Positions 1 through 7,500 of a stretch of 9,750 bases of DNA are shown one piece after another. Source of the DNA: Bdellovibrio sp. ZAP7 (lineage in GTDB: Bacteria > Bacteroidota > Bacteroidia > Flavobacteriales > Flavobacteriaceae); NCBI GenBank assembly GCA_943324165.2, contig CALPKO020000025.1, positions 1 to 9,750 of the forward strand, written 5' to 3'. Every line of letters begins with the position of its first letter. Position 1 is the stretch's first letter. Both the position numbers and the translations under genes were made by a program. The notes below the pieces were generated by a model. That model was given only the letters and a program-made list of their open reading frames with translations, was not told the DNA's origin and searched no databases.

Positions 1-75
1 CAAACGGTGAACATAAACCTTTAAGTCTTTGCTTACTTTGAATTGTTGCCCTGCTATCTCTACGATTGCATACAT
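1..75 (-). CDS. rplU: 50S ribosomal protein L21, N-terminal fragment (cut by window edge)
   Basis: Only the first 25 codons are in the window. They read MYAIVEIAGQQFKVSKDLKV followed by YVHRL, which is the very conserved start of bacterial ribosomal protein bL21 (MYAIVxxGGKQ-type N-terminus; Bacteroidota versions have AGQQFKV). bL21 binds 23S rRNA in the large subunit. The ATG is at 75-73, and a well-formed promoter lies just upstream at 107-137, which supports the start. The frame is open to the window edge; the rest of the gene, and probably rpmA (L27) after it, lies to the left. The gene is divergent from the M16 peptidase operon. The identification rests on a short but distinctive stretch. 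Confidence 0.92.
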   Translation of the reverse strand, partial: MYAIVEIAGQQFKVSKDLKVYVHRL

Positions 76-106
76 AACAAATTGTTTTTATTAATTTTTA
101 AGTTTG

Positions 107-137
107 CAAATGTAGTAAATATTTATTTATACACAAG
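107..137 (-). promoter_or_regulatory. Predicted rplU promoter, Bacteroidota type
   Basis: Read on the minus strand, a -7 element TACATTTG (107-114) lies 19 bp downstream of CTTG (134-137). This matches the Bacteroidota primary sigma pattern TTTG / 19-21 bp / TAnnTTTG, with one mismatch in the -33 box. Transcription would begin near position 100, leaving an AT-rich leader of about 25 nt before the rplU ATG, without a Shine-Dalgarno sequence. This is a pattern match only. Confidence 0.6.
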
Positions 138-196
138 TTATTGACAAGAAAATATTTGATTTCGTTTTCAACATATAAAATCTAAACAAAAACCAC

Positions 197-227
197 TTTT
201 TCTGTAACATTTTTATCGATAACTTTA
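197..227 (+). promoter_or_regulatory. Predicted promoter of the M16 peptidase operon
   Basis: TAACTTTA (220-227) resembles the Bacteroidota -7 element TAnnTTTG, with A in place of the last G. TTTT at 197-200 sits 19 bp upstream in the place of the -33 box. The start codon follows 26 bp downstream. Both boxes are imperfect, so this is weaker than the rplU and lspA promoters, but nothing better is seen in the 178-bp divergent region. Confidence 0.4.
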
Positions 228-253
228 CAAACAGAAAACTAATTTATTAACCT

Positions 254-1579
254 ATGAAAAATTCTATAATGGCTTTAAGTGCATCACTTTTGTTAGGTGG
301 AGTTGCTTCTGCCCAGAAAGTAGCTTTTGAAGAATACAATTTAGACAACGGCTTGCACGTTATTTTACACAACGATCCTTCGGCTCCAACCGTCATTACC
401 TCGGTGATGTACCATGTTGGTGCAAAAGATGAAAGTCCAGACCGAACTGGTTTTGCACACTTTTTTGAACATCTATTGTTTGAAGGCACAGAAAACATCA
501 AACGTGGTGAATGGTTTAAAATCGTAACCGGAAACGGTGGCGTTAACAATGCCAATACCACCGAAGACAGAACTTATTATTACGAAGTTTTTCCTTCCAA
601 CAATTTAGAATTGGGTCTTTGGATGGAATCAGAAAGAATGCTTCATCCTGTCATCAATCAAATTGGTGTAGATACCCAAAATGAGGTGGTTAAAGAAGAA
701 AAACGCCTGCGGTATGACAACAGTCCTTATGGGCAATTGATTCCAGAAGTAAAGAAAAACATGTTCAGCAAGCACCCTTATCGTTGGACAACCATCGGTT
801 CGATGGACCATTTGGATGCTGCCAAATTGGAAGAATTTCAAGCTTTTAATAAAAAATTCTATATTCCGAACAACGCTGTTTTGGTTGTTGCAGGCGACAT
901 TGATGTAGCAAAAGCAAAAGTTTGGATCAAACAATATTTTGGAAACATCCCGAAAGGAGAAAAAATTGAAAGAAAAACTTATGTAGAAGACGATATCACG
1001 ACGCAAAGAAATGCCACTTATGAAGATGGAAATATTCAAATTCCGATGGTGGTTACTGCTTATAGAACGCCGTCGATGAAAACAAGAGAAGCTAGGGTTT
1101 TAGATTTTATTTCTACTATTTTAAGCGATGGCAAAAGTTCTAGAATGTACAAAAAAATTGTAGACGACAACAAAACAGCATTACAAATCGGTGCATTTAG
1201 CTACAATCAAGAAGACTATGGCACTTATATCATATATGGTGTGCCACAAGCGCCGCACACAACTGCAGATATCACGAAAGAAGTTGATGAAGAAATTCTG
1301 AAATTACAAACAGAGTTGATTTCTGAAAAAGAATTGCAAAAATTGCAAAACAAGTTTGAAAATAAATATGTCAACAGTAATGCAACAATTGACGGGATTG
1401 CCAGCAATTTAGCAACTTACTATTTACTGTATGGAGATGTGAATTTAATCAACACAGAAATCGATATGTACCGTTCTATCACTAGAGAAGAAATCAGAGC
1501 CGTTGCAAAAAAATATTTAAACCAAAATCAAAGGTTACTTTTAGATTATATTCCAACCAAAAACAAAGCACAAAATTAA
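254..1579 (+). CDS. Secreted M16 family zinc metallopeptidase, catalytic (HxxEH) subunit
   Basis: The 441-residue protein opens with a Sec signal peptide (basic start, hydrophobic core, probable cleavage after ASA at residue 20), so the mature enzyme should be periplasmic. The N-terminal M16 domain (about 28-170) has the inverted zinc motif HFFEH at 69-73: His69 and His73 bind zinc and Glu72 is the catalytic base. The third zinc ligand is expected about 76 residues later, which falls on the Glu148/Glu149 pair in a VVKEEKRLR stretch. The M16_C domain follows (about 190-375). Where partner subunits carry an LRExxGxxY motif, this protein reads IVDDNKTAL (302-310), so the R/Y pair is missing (Val303, Leu310). 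This is the pattern of the catalytic half of a two-gene M16B peptidase, and the next gene, 10 bp downstream, supplies the complement. The natural substrate is unknown. A second in-frame ATG (residue 6) would shorten the signal peptide, so the first ATG is preferred. Confidence 0.93.
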   Translation: MKNSIMALSASLLLGGVASAQKVAFEEYNLDNGLHVILHNDPSAPTVITSVMYHVGAKDESPDRTGFAHFFEHLLFEGTENIKRGEWFKIVTGNGGVNNANTTEDRTYYYEVFPSNNLELGLWMESERMLHPVINQIGVDTQNEVVKEEKRLRYDNSPYGQLIPEVKKNMFSKHPYRWTTIGSMDHLDAAKLEEFQAFNKKFYIPNNAVLVVAGDIDVAKAKVWIKQYFGNIPKGEKIERKTYVEDDITTQRNATYEDGNIQIPMVVTAYRTPSMKTREARVLDFISTILSDGKSSRMYKKIVDDNKTALQIGAFSYNQEDYGTYIIYGVPQAPHTTADITKEVDEEILKLQTELISEKELQKLQNKFENKYVNSNATIDGIASNLATYYLLYGDVNLINTEIDMYRSITREEIRAVAKKYLNQNQRLLLDYIPTKNKAQN

Positions 1580-1589
1580 AATAAACACC

Positions 1590-3641
1590 ATGAAAAAATC
1601 AATATTTGTTTTATCTGGCTTGTTTTTATCACTCATTATGCAAGCACAAATTATACCTCAGCCCAAACCCGGAGTTGCTCCAACAATCAAAATTGGAAAG
1701 CCCGAAACTTTTGAACTTAAAAACGGATTGAAAGTTCTGGTAGTAGAAAACCACAAACTTCCGAGGGTTACATTTAACCTCACCATAGACAATGCACCTT
1801 ATTTTGAAGGCGATAAAAAAGGTGTTGCCGAATTGACAAGCGCATTAATAGGCAGTGGAACCAAAACGATTTCAAAAGCAGCTTTTAATGAAGAAGTTGA
1901 CTTTTTAGGGGCTCGAATTAATTTCAGTACCGATGGCGCTAGCGCAAGCACACTCTCTAAATTTGCAGGTCGCGTTTTAGAATTAATGGCAGACGGTGCA
2001 TTGAACCCAGAATTTACCCAAGAGGAATTTGACAAGCAAAAAGCCAAGATCATAGAAGGATTAAAATCGGAAGAAAAAGATGTTTCTGCCGTTGCAGCAA
2101 GAGTTGGCGATGTTTTGACTTTTGGAAAAAATCATCCCTCTGGAGAATTCATAAGTGAAGCAACGCTTAACAATGTTAATTTAGCAGATGTAATAGCCAA
2201 TTACAATACGTATTTTGTTCCTGGAAATGCTTATTTGATCATTGTGGGTGATGTAAAATTTAAGGAAACCAAAAAGGTAGTAGAAAACCTTTTTAGCAAC
2301 TGGAAACCAGCAATTGCTCCAAATGTGAGCTTCAATGACCCGAAAGATGTTCAATATTCGCAAATTAATTTTATCGATATGCCTAATGCGGTGCAATCGG
2401 AAGTTGCTGTTGCGAATGTTTCTAATTTGAAAATGACCGATGCCGATTATTTCCCGGTTTTGGTTGCCAATCAAATTTTTGGTGGCGATTTCAATTCTTA
2501 CATCAACATGAATTTAAGAGAAGCGCATGGTTGGACGTATGGCGCAGGTTCTAGCATTCGCGGTGATAAATATGTTTCGAAATTTGAAATTTCAACCCAA
2601 GTGCGCAACGCAGTTACGGACAGCACGGTTGTGGAGATTTTTAAAGAATACAAAAAAATCAGAACTGAAAAAGTTTCAGATGAATTGCTTGCAAGTGTAA
2701 AAGCAGGTTATGTTGGAAGATTTGTAATGCAAATTGAAAAACCGCAAACTGTTGCTGGTTATGCTTTAAAAATCGAAACACAAGGTTTGCCAGCGGATTT
2801 TTATGAAAATTACATAAAAAGCATCAATGCGGTAACTGCCGATGATGTTTTGCGTGTTGCCAATAAATATTTCTTGGAGGACAATGCAAGAATTATTATT
2901 GTTGGAAAAGCAACTGATGTTTTGCCAGGACTTTTAAAATTGAAAACGCCTATTTTTTATTTTGATAAATATGGCAATCCAAGCGAGAAACCAGCCATGA
3001 AAAAGTCTGCGCCAGTTGGTGTAACAGTAAAAACTGTTTTGGACAATTATATTAAAGCGATTGGTGGTGAAAAAGCAGTTTTGGCTGTTAAAACAATTTC
3101 AAGCGTTGGTTCGGCAGCAATTCCACAAGCGCCAATGCCATTGAGTTTTGTTTCCAAAAAAGATGTGAAAGGAAAAACTTTGGTCGAGATTTCGATGGAA
3201 GGAATGGGAAGTATTATGAAGCAAGTGGTGAACGAAAAAGGGGCTTATGCTGTTCAGCAAGGACAACGCAAAGACTTTGAAGGTGCAGAATTAGCTGAAG
3301 AAAAACAAGGCGCTACTACTTTTGAAGAAATTGGGATGTTGAAAAGAACAGATGTGATTTTAGACGGAATAGAGCCTGTAAATGGTAGTGATGCTTACAT
3401 CGTTAAAAACGGAAAAACAAGCATGTATTATGATGTGATTTCTGGTTTGAAAGTGTTAGAATCTAAAGAAATTGAAGCGGGTGACAAAAAAATGACCATT
3501 ACTTCGGCTCTTGCAGATTATAGAACTGTGAAAGGGGTGAAAGTTCCATTTGAAATGATTGTTAACCAAGGTTTTGATTTGGACATAAAAATGTCTGATG
3601 TAAAAATCAATGAAGGTGTAACCGATGCAGATTTTAAATAA
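1590..3641 (+). CDS. Secreted M16-like protein, non-zinc R/Y subunit with extra C-terminal domain
   Basis: The 683-residue protein has a Sec signal peptide (probable cleavage after MQA, residue 19). Residues about 35-450 form two M16 halves. In the first, the zinc motif is gone: ELTSA (81-85) stands where HxxEH should be, so this subunit should not bind catalytic zinc. In the second, NLREAHGWTYGAGS keeps Arg310 and Tyr317, the R/Y pair that in M16B heterodimers helps bind substrate near the partner's active site. Residues about 478-683 are additional: typical M16B subunits end near residue 450. This region begins with a YIKAIGGEKAV helix, continues as predicted beta-strands, and near its end has a YYDVISGLKVLESKE stretch and DYRTVKGVKVPF, which resembles LolA/outer-membrane-lipoprotein-sorting-like beta folds. 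That assignment is from pattern only. The gene follows its partner by 10 bp, clearly one operon, and ends 28 bp before a strong hairpin terminator. Confidence 0.9.
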   Translation: MKKSIFVLSGLFLSLIMQAQIIPQPKPGVAPTIKIGKPETFELKNGLKVLVVENHKLPRVTFNLTIDNAPYFEGDKKGVAELTSALIGSGTKTISKAAFNEEVDFLGARINFSTDGASASTLSKFAGRVLELMADGALNPEFTQEEFDKQKAKIIEGLKSEEKDVSAVAARVGDVLTFGKNHPSGEFISEATLNNVNLADVIANYNTYFVPGNAYLIIVGDVKFKETKKVVENLFSNWKPAIAPNVSFNDPKDVQYSQINFIDMPNAVQSEVAVANVSNLKMTDADYFPVLVANQIFGGDFNSYINMNLREAHGWTYGAGSSIRGDKYVSKFEISTQVRNAVTDSTVVEIFKEYKKIRTEKVSDELLASVKAGYVGRFVMQIEKPQTVAGYALKIETQGLPADFYENYIKSINAVTADDVLRVANKYFLEDNARIIIVGKATDVLPGLLKLKTPIFYFDKYGNPSEKPAMKKSAPVGVTVKTVLDNYIKAIGGEKAVLAVKTISSVGSAAIPQAPMPLSFVSKKDVKGKTLVEISMEGMGSIMKQVVNEKGAYAVQQGQRKDFEGAELAEEKQGATTFEEIGMLKRTDVILDGIEPVNGSDAYIVKNGKTSMYYDVISGLKVLESKEIEAGDKKMTITSALADYRTVKGVKVPFEMIVNQGFDLDIKMSDVKINEGVTDADFK

Positions 3642-3664
3642 TCGTTGAAATAGTATAAATTTTA

Positions 3665-3700
3665 AAAAGCCAATGAATTTTCGGATTTATTGGTTTTTTT
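3665..3700. terminator. Bidirectional rho-independent terminator between convergent operons
   Basis: The stem CCAATGAAT (3670-3678) pairs with ATTTATTGG (3685-3693) over 9 bp including one G-T wobble, around a 6-nt loop TTTCGG. It is followed by seven T (3694-3700) and preceded by AAAAAG, so it can end transcription from both sides: the M16 operon on plus and aat on minus. The T tract reaches the first base of the aat stop codon (3700-3702 on plus), so the hairpin for aat starts directly after its coding sequence. Confidence 0.85.
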
Positions 3701-4350
3701 TATTTTGAATTTAAGATCTCCATAAAATCATTTCTGCTGATTTCTCGGCAACCTAAACTCGCTAAATGGTCGTTGTATACTTGACAATCGAGCAATTTAT
3801 AATTGTTATTTTTCAAATAGTCAACCAAGTAAACAAAAGCAATTTTAGAAGCGTTTGACACTTTTGAAAACATGCTTTCTCCACAAAAAACGTTTCCAAG
3901 ATCTACGCCATAAAGTCCACCAACCAATTCCTCATTTCGCCAAACTTCTATAGATTTTGCTTTTCCGATTTGGTTGAGATTGCAGTACGCATCTATCATT
4001 TCGTTGGATATCCAAGTGTCCGACTGTCCATTTCTTTCTATTTTTTTACAGTTTTCAATCACTGCTCTAAAATCTTGATTGAAGGTGATTTTAAAAACTT
4101 TTTTGTCTATTAATTTTTTCATGCTTTTAGACACTTTAAGTTCGTCTAAAAACAAAACCATTCTTGGATTAGGCGCCCACCAAATAATGGGTTCAGCAGC
4201 ATTAAACCAAGGAAAAATACCGCTTTTGTAGGCAATAATTAATCTTTCTGAAGACAAATCGCCACCAATAGCCAAAATTCCTTCGCGAGAAGCTTGGTCA
4301 ACTGGCGGAAAATACAATCCTGAATCAAGAAGATAAATAGGAAGTGGCAA
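3700..4350 (-). CDS. aat: Leucyl/phenylalanyl-tRNA-protein transferase
   Basis: This cytoplasmic enzyme moves Leu or Phe from aminoacyl-tRNA to proteins with N-terminal Lys or Arg, marking them for ClpS/ClpAP degradation (family knowledge). The 216-residue product carries the family's motifs in order: LYFPPV (12-17), GGDLSSERL (29-37), GIFPWF (44-49), WWAPNPRMVL (57-66), TWISNEM (112-118), VGGLYGV (143-149), CGESMFS (156-162), LLDCQVYNDHLASLG (186-200). Glu158 and Gln190 align with the catalytic Glu156 and Gln188 of the E. coli enzyme. The length is close to the usual 210-240. No ATG fits: the frame is open only back to a stop nine codons upstream, and the first internal ATG (residue 64) would remove essential motifs. 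TTG at 4350-4348 is the best start; an ATA two codons upstream is the main alternative. The gene is a single transcription unit, convergent with the M16 operon. Confidence 0.95.
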   Translation of the reverse strand: MPLPIYLLDSGLYFPPVDQASREGILAIGGDLSSERLIIAYKSGIFPWFNAAEPIIWWAPNPRMVLFLDELKVSKSMKKLIDKKVFKITFNQDFRAVIENCKKIERNGQSDTWISNEMIDAYCNLNQIGKAKSIEVWRNEELVGGLYGVDLGNVFCGESMFSKVSNASKIAFVYLVDYLKNNNYKLLDCQVYNDHLASLGCREISRNDFMEILNSK

Positions 4351-4393
4351 TTTTATTTTTCTAGCTTTAAAAGATTATAATAAGTAGCAAATA

Positions 4394-4401
4394 CAAATAT
4401 A
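4394..4401 (-). promoter_or_regulatory. Possible -7 element of the aat promoter
   Basis: On the minus strand TATATTTG is a perfect TAnnTTTG match, placed so that transcription would start roughly 35-40 nt before the proposed TTG start of aat. No TTTG-like -33 box occurs at the usual 19-21 bp; the upstream sequence is an A/T run. Treat it as a half-supported promoter. Confidence 0.38.
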
Positions 4402-4534
4402 CTTTTTTTATTATTATTTTTTTACTAGCGTATTTTTTACCTAAAAACAACCATCACTTTGTTTGAACAAATTCAAAAGTTGTAAAAATGGCATTTAGTT
4501 TTAATACTTATTAAGTTATTCTTCAGATTAAATT

Positions 4535-7500
4535 TTAAATAATCGGTAGATAAATTGTAAAAACAGCTCCCACGTTGGGCTCTCCTTCTGCCGTGATAAA
4601 ACCGTTGTGATTGGCCACAATTTTTTTTACGATTGCTAAACCAATTCCAGTGCCCGAATATTCGTTTTTATGGTGAAGTCTTTGGAAAAGTTCAAAAATT
4701 TTGGTACAATATTCGTTTTCAAAACCAATTCCGTTGTCGGCAATTTTTATAGCATAATAAGCTAATTTTTGGTTTGCAGTTGGTTGCCCGATGTCTTTTC
4801 CCTTGATGCGTTCTGCGCTAATTTTGATGGTGGGAGTGACTTCTGGGCGGCTATATTTTAACGCATTGTCAATTAAATTTGTAAAAAGTTGAGCAAGTTG
4901 AACATGCAATCCTTTAACATCAGGAAGGTTTTTATATTCAATGATGGCGTGTTTTTCTGTAATTTTTAATTGAAGATCGTTTTTAGATTCTTCTATAATT
5001 TCATTCAAATCGCAGCTAAAAACTTTTAATTCTGACCTATCAGCAGTAGAAAACTCCAGTAATGAAATGATGAGGTTTTGCATGCGCTCGGATGACAAAA
5101 TGATGCGATTAAAGTAATCTTCTGCATGGCCTGAAAACTTGTCTGTTTCTAAAATGCGCTTGCTAAAGATTTGAATTTTTCGCAAAGGTTCTTGCAAATC
5201 GTGGCTGGCAATATGAGTGAACGATTTGAGCTCAGCATTTGAATTTTCAAGCTCTATGTTTTTTTGCTCAAGCGATTGATTCATTACTTCTAATTGCTCT
5301 GTTTTTAGCGCCAATTCTTGGGTTCGCTCTTCTACCATTTTTTCTAAAGCACCTGAAAATAATTTTTGTTCAGAAATATCTATGCTAATCCCAGAAAGTG
5401 TATGTGCAGCACCAAATTCATCATATTGGTATTGGCCAGTCGTTTTTATCCAAACTACGGCACCATCATTTGCGCGCTTAATGCGGTATTCTACTTCATA
5501 GACATTGTGCTTTGCTTTCGATGCTTCCATTTTTTCAAATGCCAATGCTTTGTCTTTTTCAAAAATCACATCATGCCAATCTACGAAGGTTAGGTCTTTG
5601 CGACGTTCATCATAGCCCCACATTTTTTTATGCAGATTTGACCACTCCAACTTTGAGGAGGCAAGGTCGAACGACCAAATACCCACCTTGCCAGCGTCGG
5701 TTGCGAGTTTTAGTTGAGTGGCTAGTTTCTTTTGTTTGGTTTCACTTTCTTCAATTAATTTATTTTTTACAGCCAATTCTAAGCGGGTTGTTTCTAATTT
5801 TTGTTTTACAATTTTTCTATCCGTTATGTCTTCAATAGCCAGTAGGATTAAATCTTCTGAGTTTTTTTTGTTAACGATTTGCAAGGCGTTCAGCAGCAAT
5901 TGACGTTCGCCAAGTTCAGGAAATTTTAAATTGATTTCAAAATCGGTAAGTAACTCATGTTGAGGAAGAATTCTTTCCAATAGCGACCGCATCAATTCAT
6001 CATCCCATTGTTTATTTTGTATTTCGTAAAATAGTTTTCCCTCTGTATCTTGTTCTTGGGTTTTGAATTTATTATAAAAAGAAGCGTTGGCAGTTTTTAT
6101 TCGTAGCGACTTGTCAAGAACAATCAGTGGTTCGCGAACGGTAGTAATGATGCTTTCGGCATATTGTTGTGCAGCATTAAGTTGTTCTTGCTTGTCTTCC
6201 ATCTCTTGATTAACGATGGTAAGCTCTTCGTTGGTAGATTGAAGCTCTTCTTTTGAGGTTTCGAGCTCTTCGTTCAAACTTTGCATTTCCTCATTGCTGC
6301 TTTGCAATTCTTCGTTGGCGCTTTGCAATTCTTCATTAGAAACTTCCATGTCTTCGGTAATGAAGCGCATGTCTTCTCGAATCTGCAAAAGTTCTTGCTC
6401 TAAATGCTGATTTTGATTTTGAATTAAATTTAGTTTATCTGACGGAACATTCTCTTCTTCATTAAGTTGGATGGTTTTTTTTTCAAATCGAATAAGATAA
6501 TGAAGTTCAATCGTGTTTAAAAGTGGAATAACCTCAATCGTAATTAATGATGAAATTTTATTTACTTTGACAGGAATATTTTCTTTAATGATAGCAGTAT
6601 GTTCTTTTTTAGCTTTATGAATGGCATTTCTTAATTCAAAAGCTAATCCTTCGCGCGCCATTCTTAAAATATTGTGGGTCGGCTTTCCTTGTGGAGCTTG
6701 AAGAAAAGGAGTAATGTCTCCATGTATATGCACAATGTCCGCTTGTTCATTCACTACCACGCTAGCAGGAGATTTTAAAATCATTACTGCTTCTGCGCTT
6801 TTTCTAAAATCAGTAAAATTAATTTCTTGTTTATTAATTTTTCTGGTATTTAAAATTAAAGTTTCCTCGCTCAAATTCTTAACTACCGGGTGCAACCGTC
6901 CTTGCAATGATCTGCGTAAATAAATTTTTTCATTTTTATTTACTTGAGAAAACAATTCTGATGATGATCCGATTGATTCCGATTTTCCCAAGAGCAAAAA
7001 ACCATTTTCTTTTAGGGCATAATGAAACGTTGAAAACGCCTTTTTTTGCAAAAATGCATCCATGTAAATAAGCACATTTCGGCAAGACACCAAATCAATT
7101 TTAGCAAATGGCGGGTCTTGTAAAAAATTATGTGGCGCAAAAACACACATGTCTCGAATGAACTTATTCACCTCAAAACTAACGTTGTTTTTCACGAAAT
7201 AAGTTTCGCGTTGCGTTTCTGAGAGTTTTTCCAGTTGCACTTTAGAATAAACTGCTATTCGAGCGGTTTTGATTGCTTTTTCTGAAAGGTCTGATGCGAA
7301 AACTTGAATTTTAATATCAATTGCTTTTTCTTTTAAAAATTCAGCTAAACAAATGGCAACTGAAAATGCTTCCTCTCCCGTAGAACATCCGGCAATCCAA
7401 ATTCGAATAGGTTCAGTGAGTGTTCTGTCTTTAATTATGGCAGGGAAAACAGTTTCTTTCAGAGCAAGAAAAGTTTTTGGATCTCTAAAAAAAGAAGTTA

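Noticed and set aside
629..1039. Long open frame on the minus strand inside the first M16 gene
   Set aside because: It lies wholly antisense to a gene with clear family motifs and reads as low-complexity Phe/Ile-rich protein without recognisable domains.
1590..3641. Second M16 protein as an independently active zinc peptidase
   Set aside because: The HxxEH motif is replaced by ELTSA, so the zinc ligands and the catalytic Glu are missing.
4456..4480. Hairpin TTTGAA / TTCAAA (4462-4467 with 4472-4477) after the CheB-CheR-kinase gene as its terminator
   Set aside because: The stem is only 6 AT-rich base pairs with a bulge, and the T run on the minus strand comes only after several other bases (GATGGTTG), so it is too weak to call. 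No better terminator was seen in 4351-4534.
5512..5838. Open frames on the plus strand inside the CheB-CheR-kinase gene
   Set aside because: They are antisense to the second PAS region and its preceding linker, Phe/Leu-rich as expected from the complement of Lys/Glu-rich coding sequence, with no start context or homology that I recognise.
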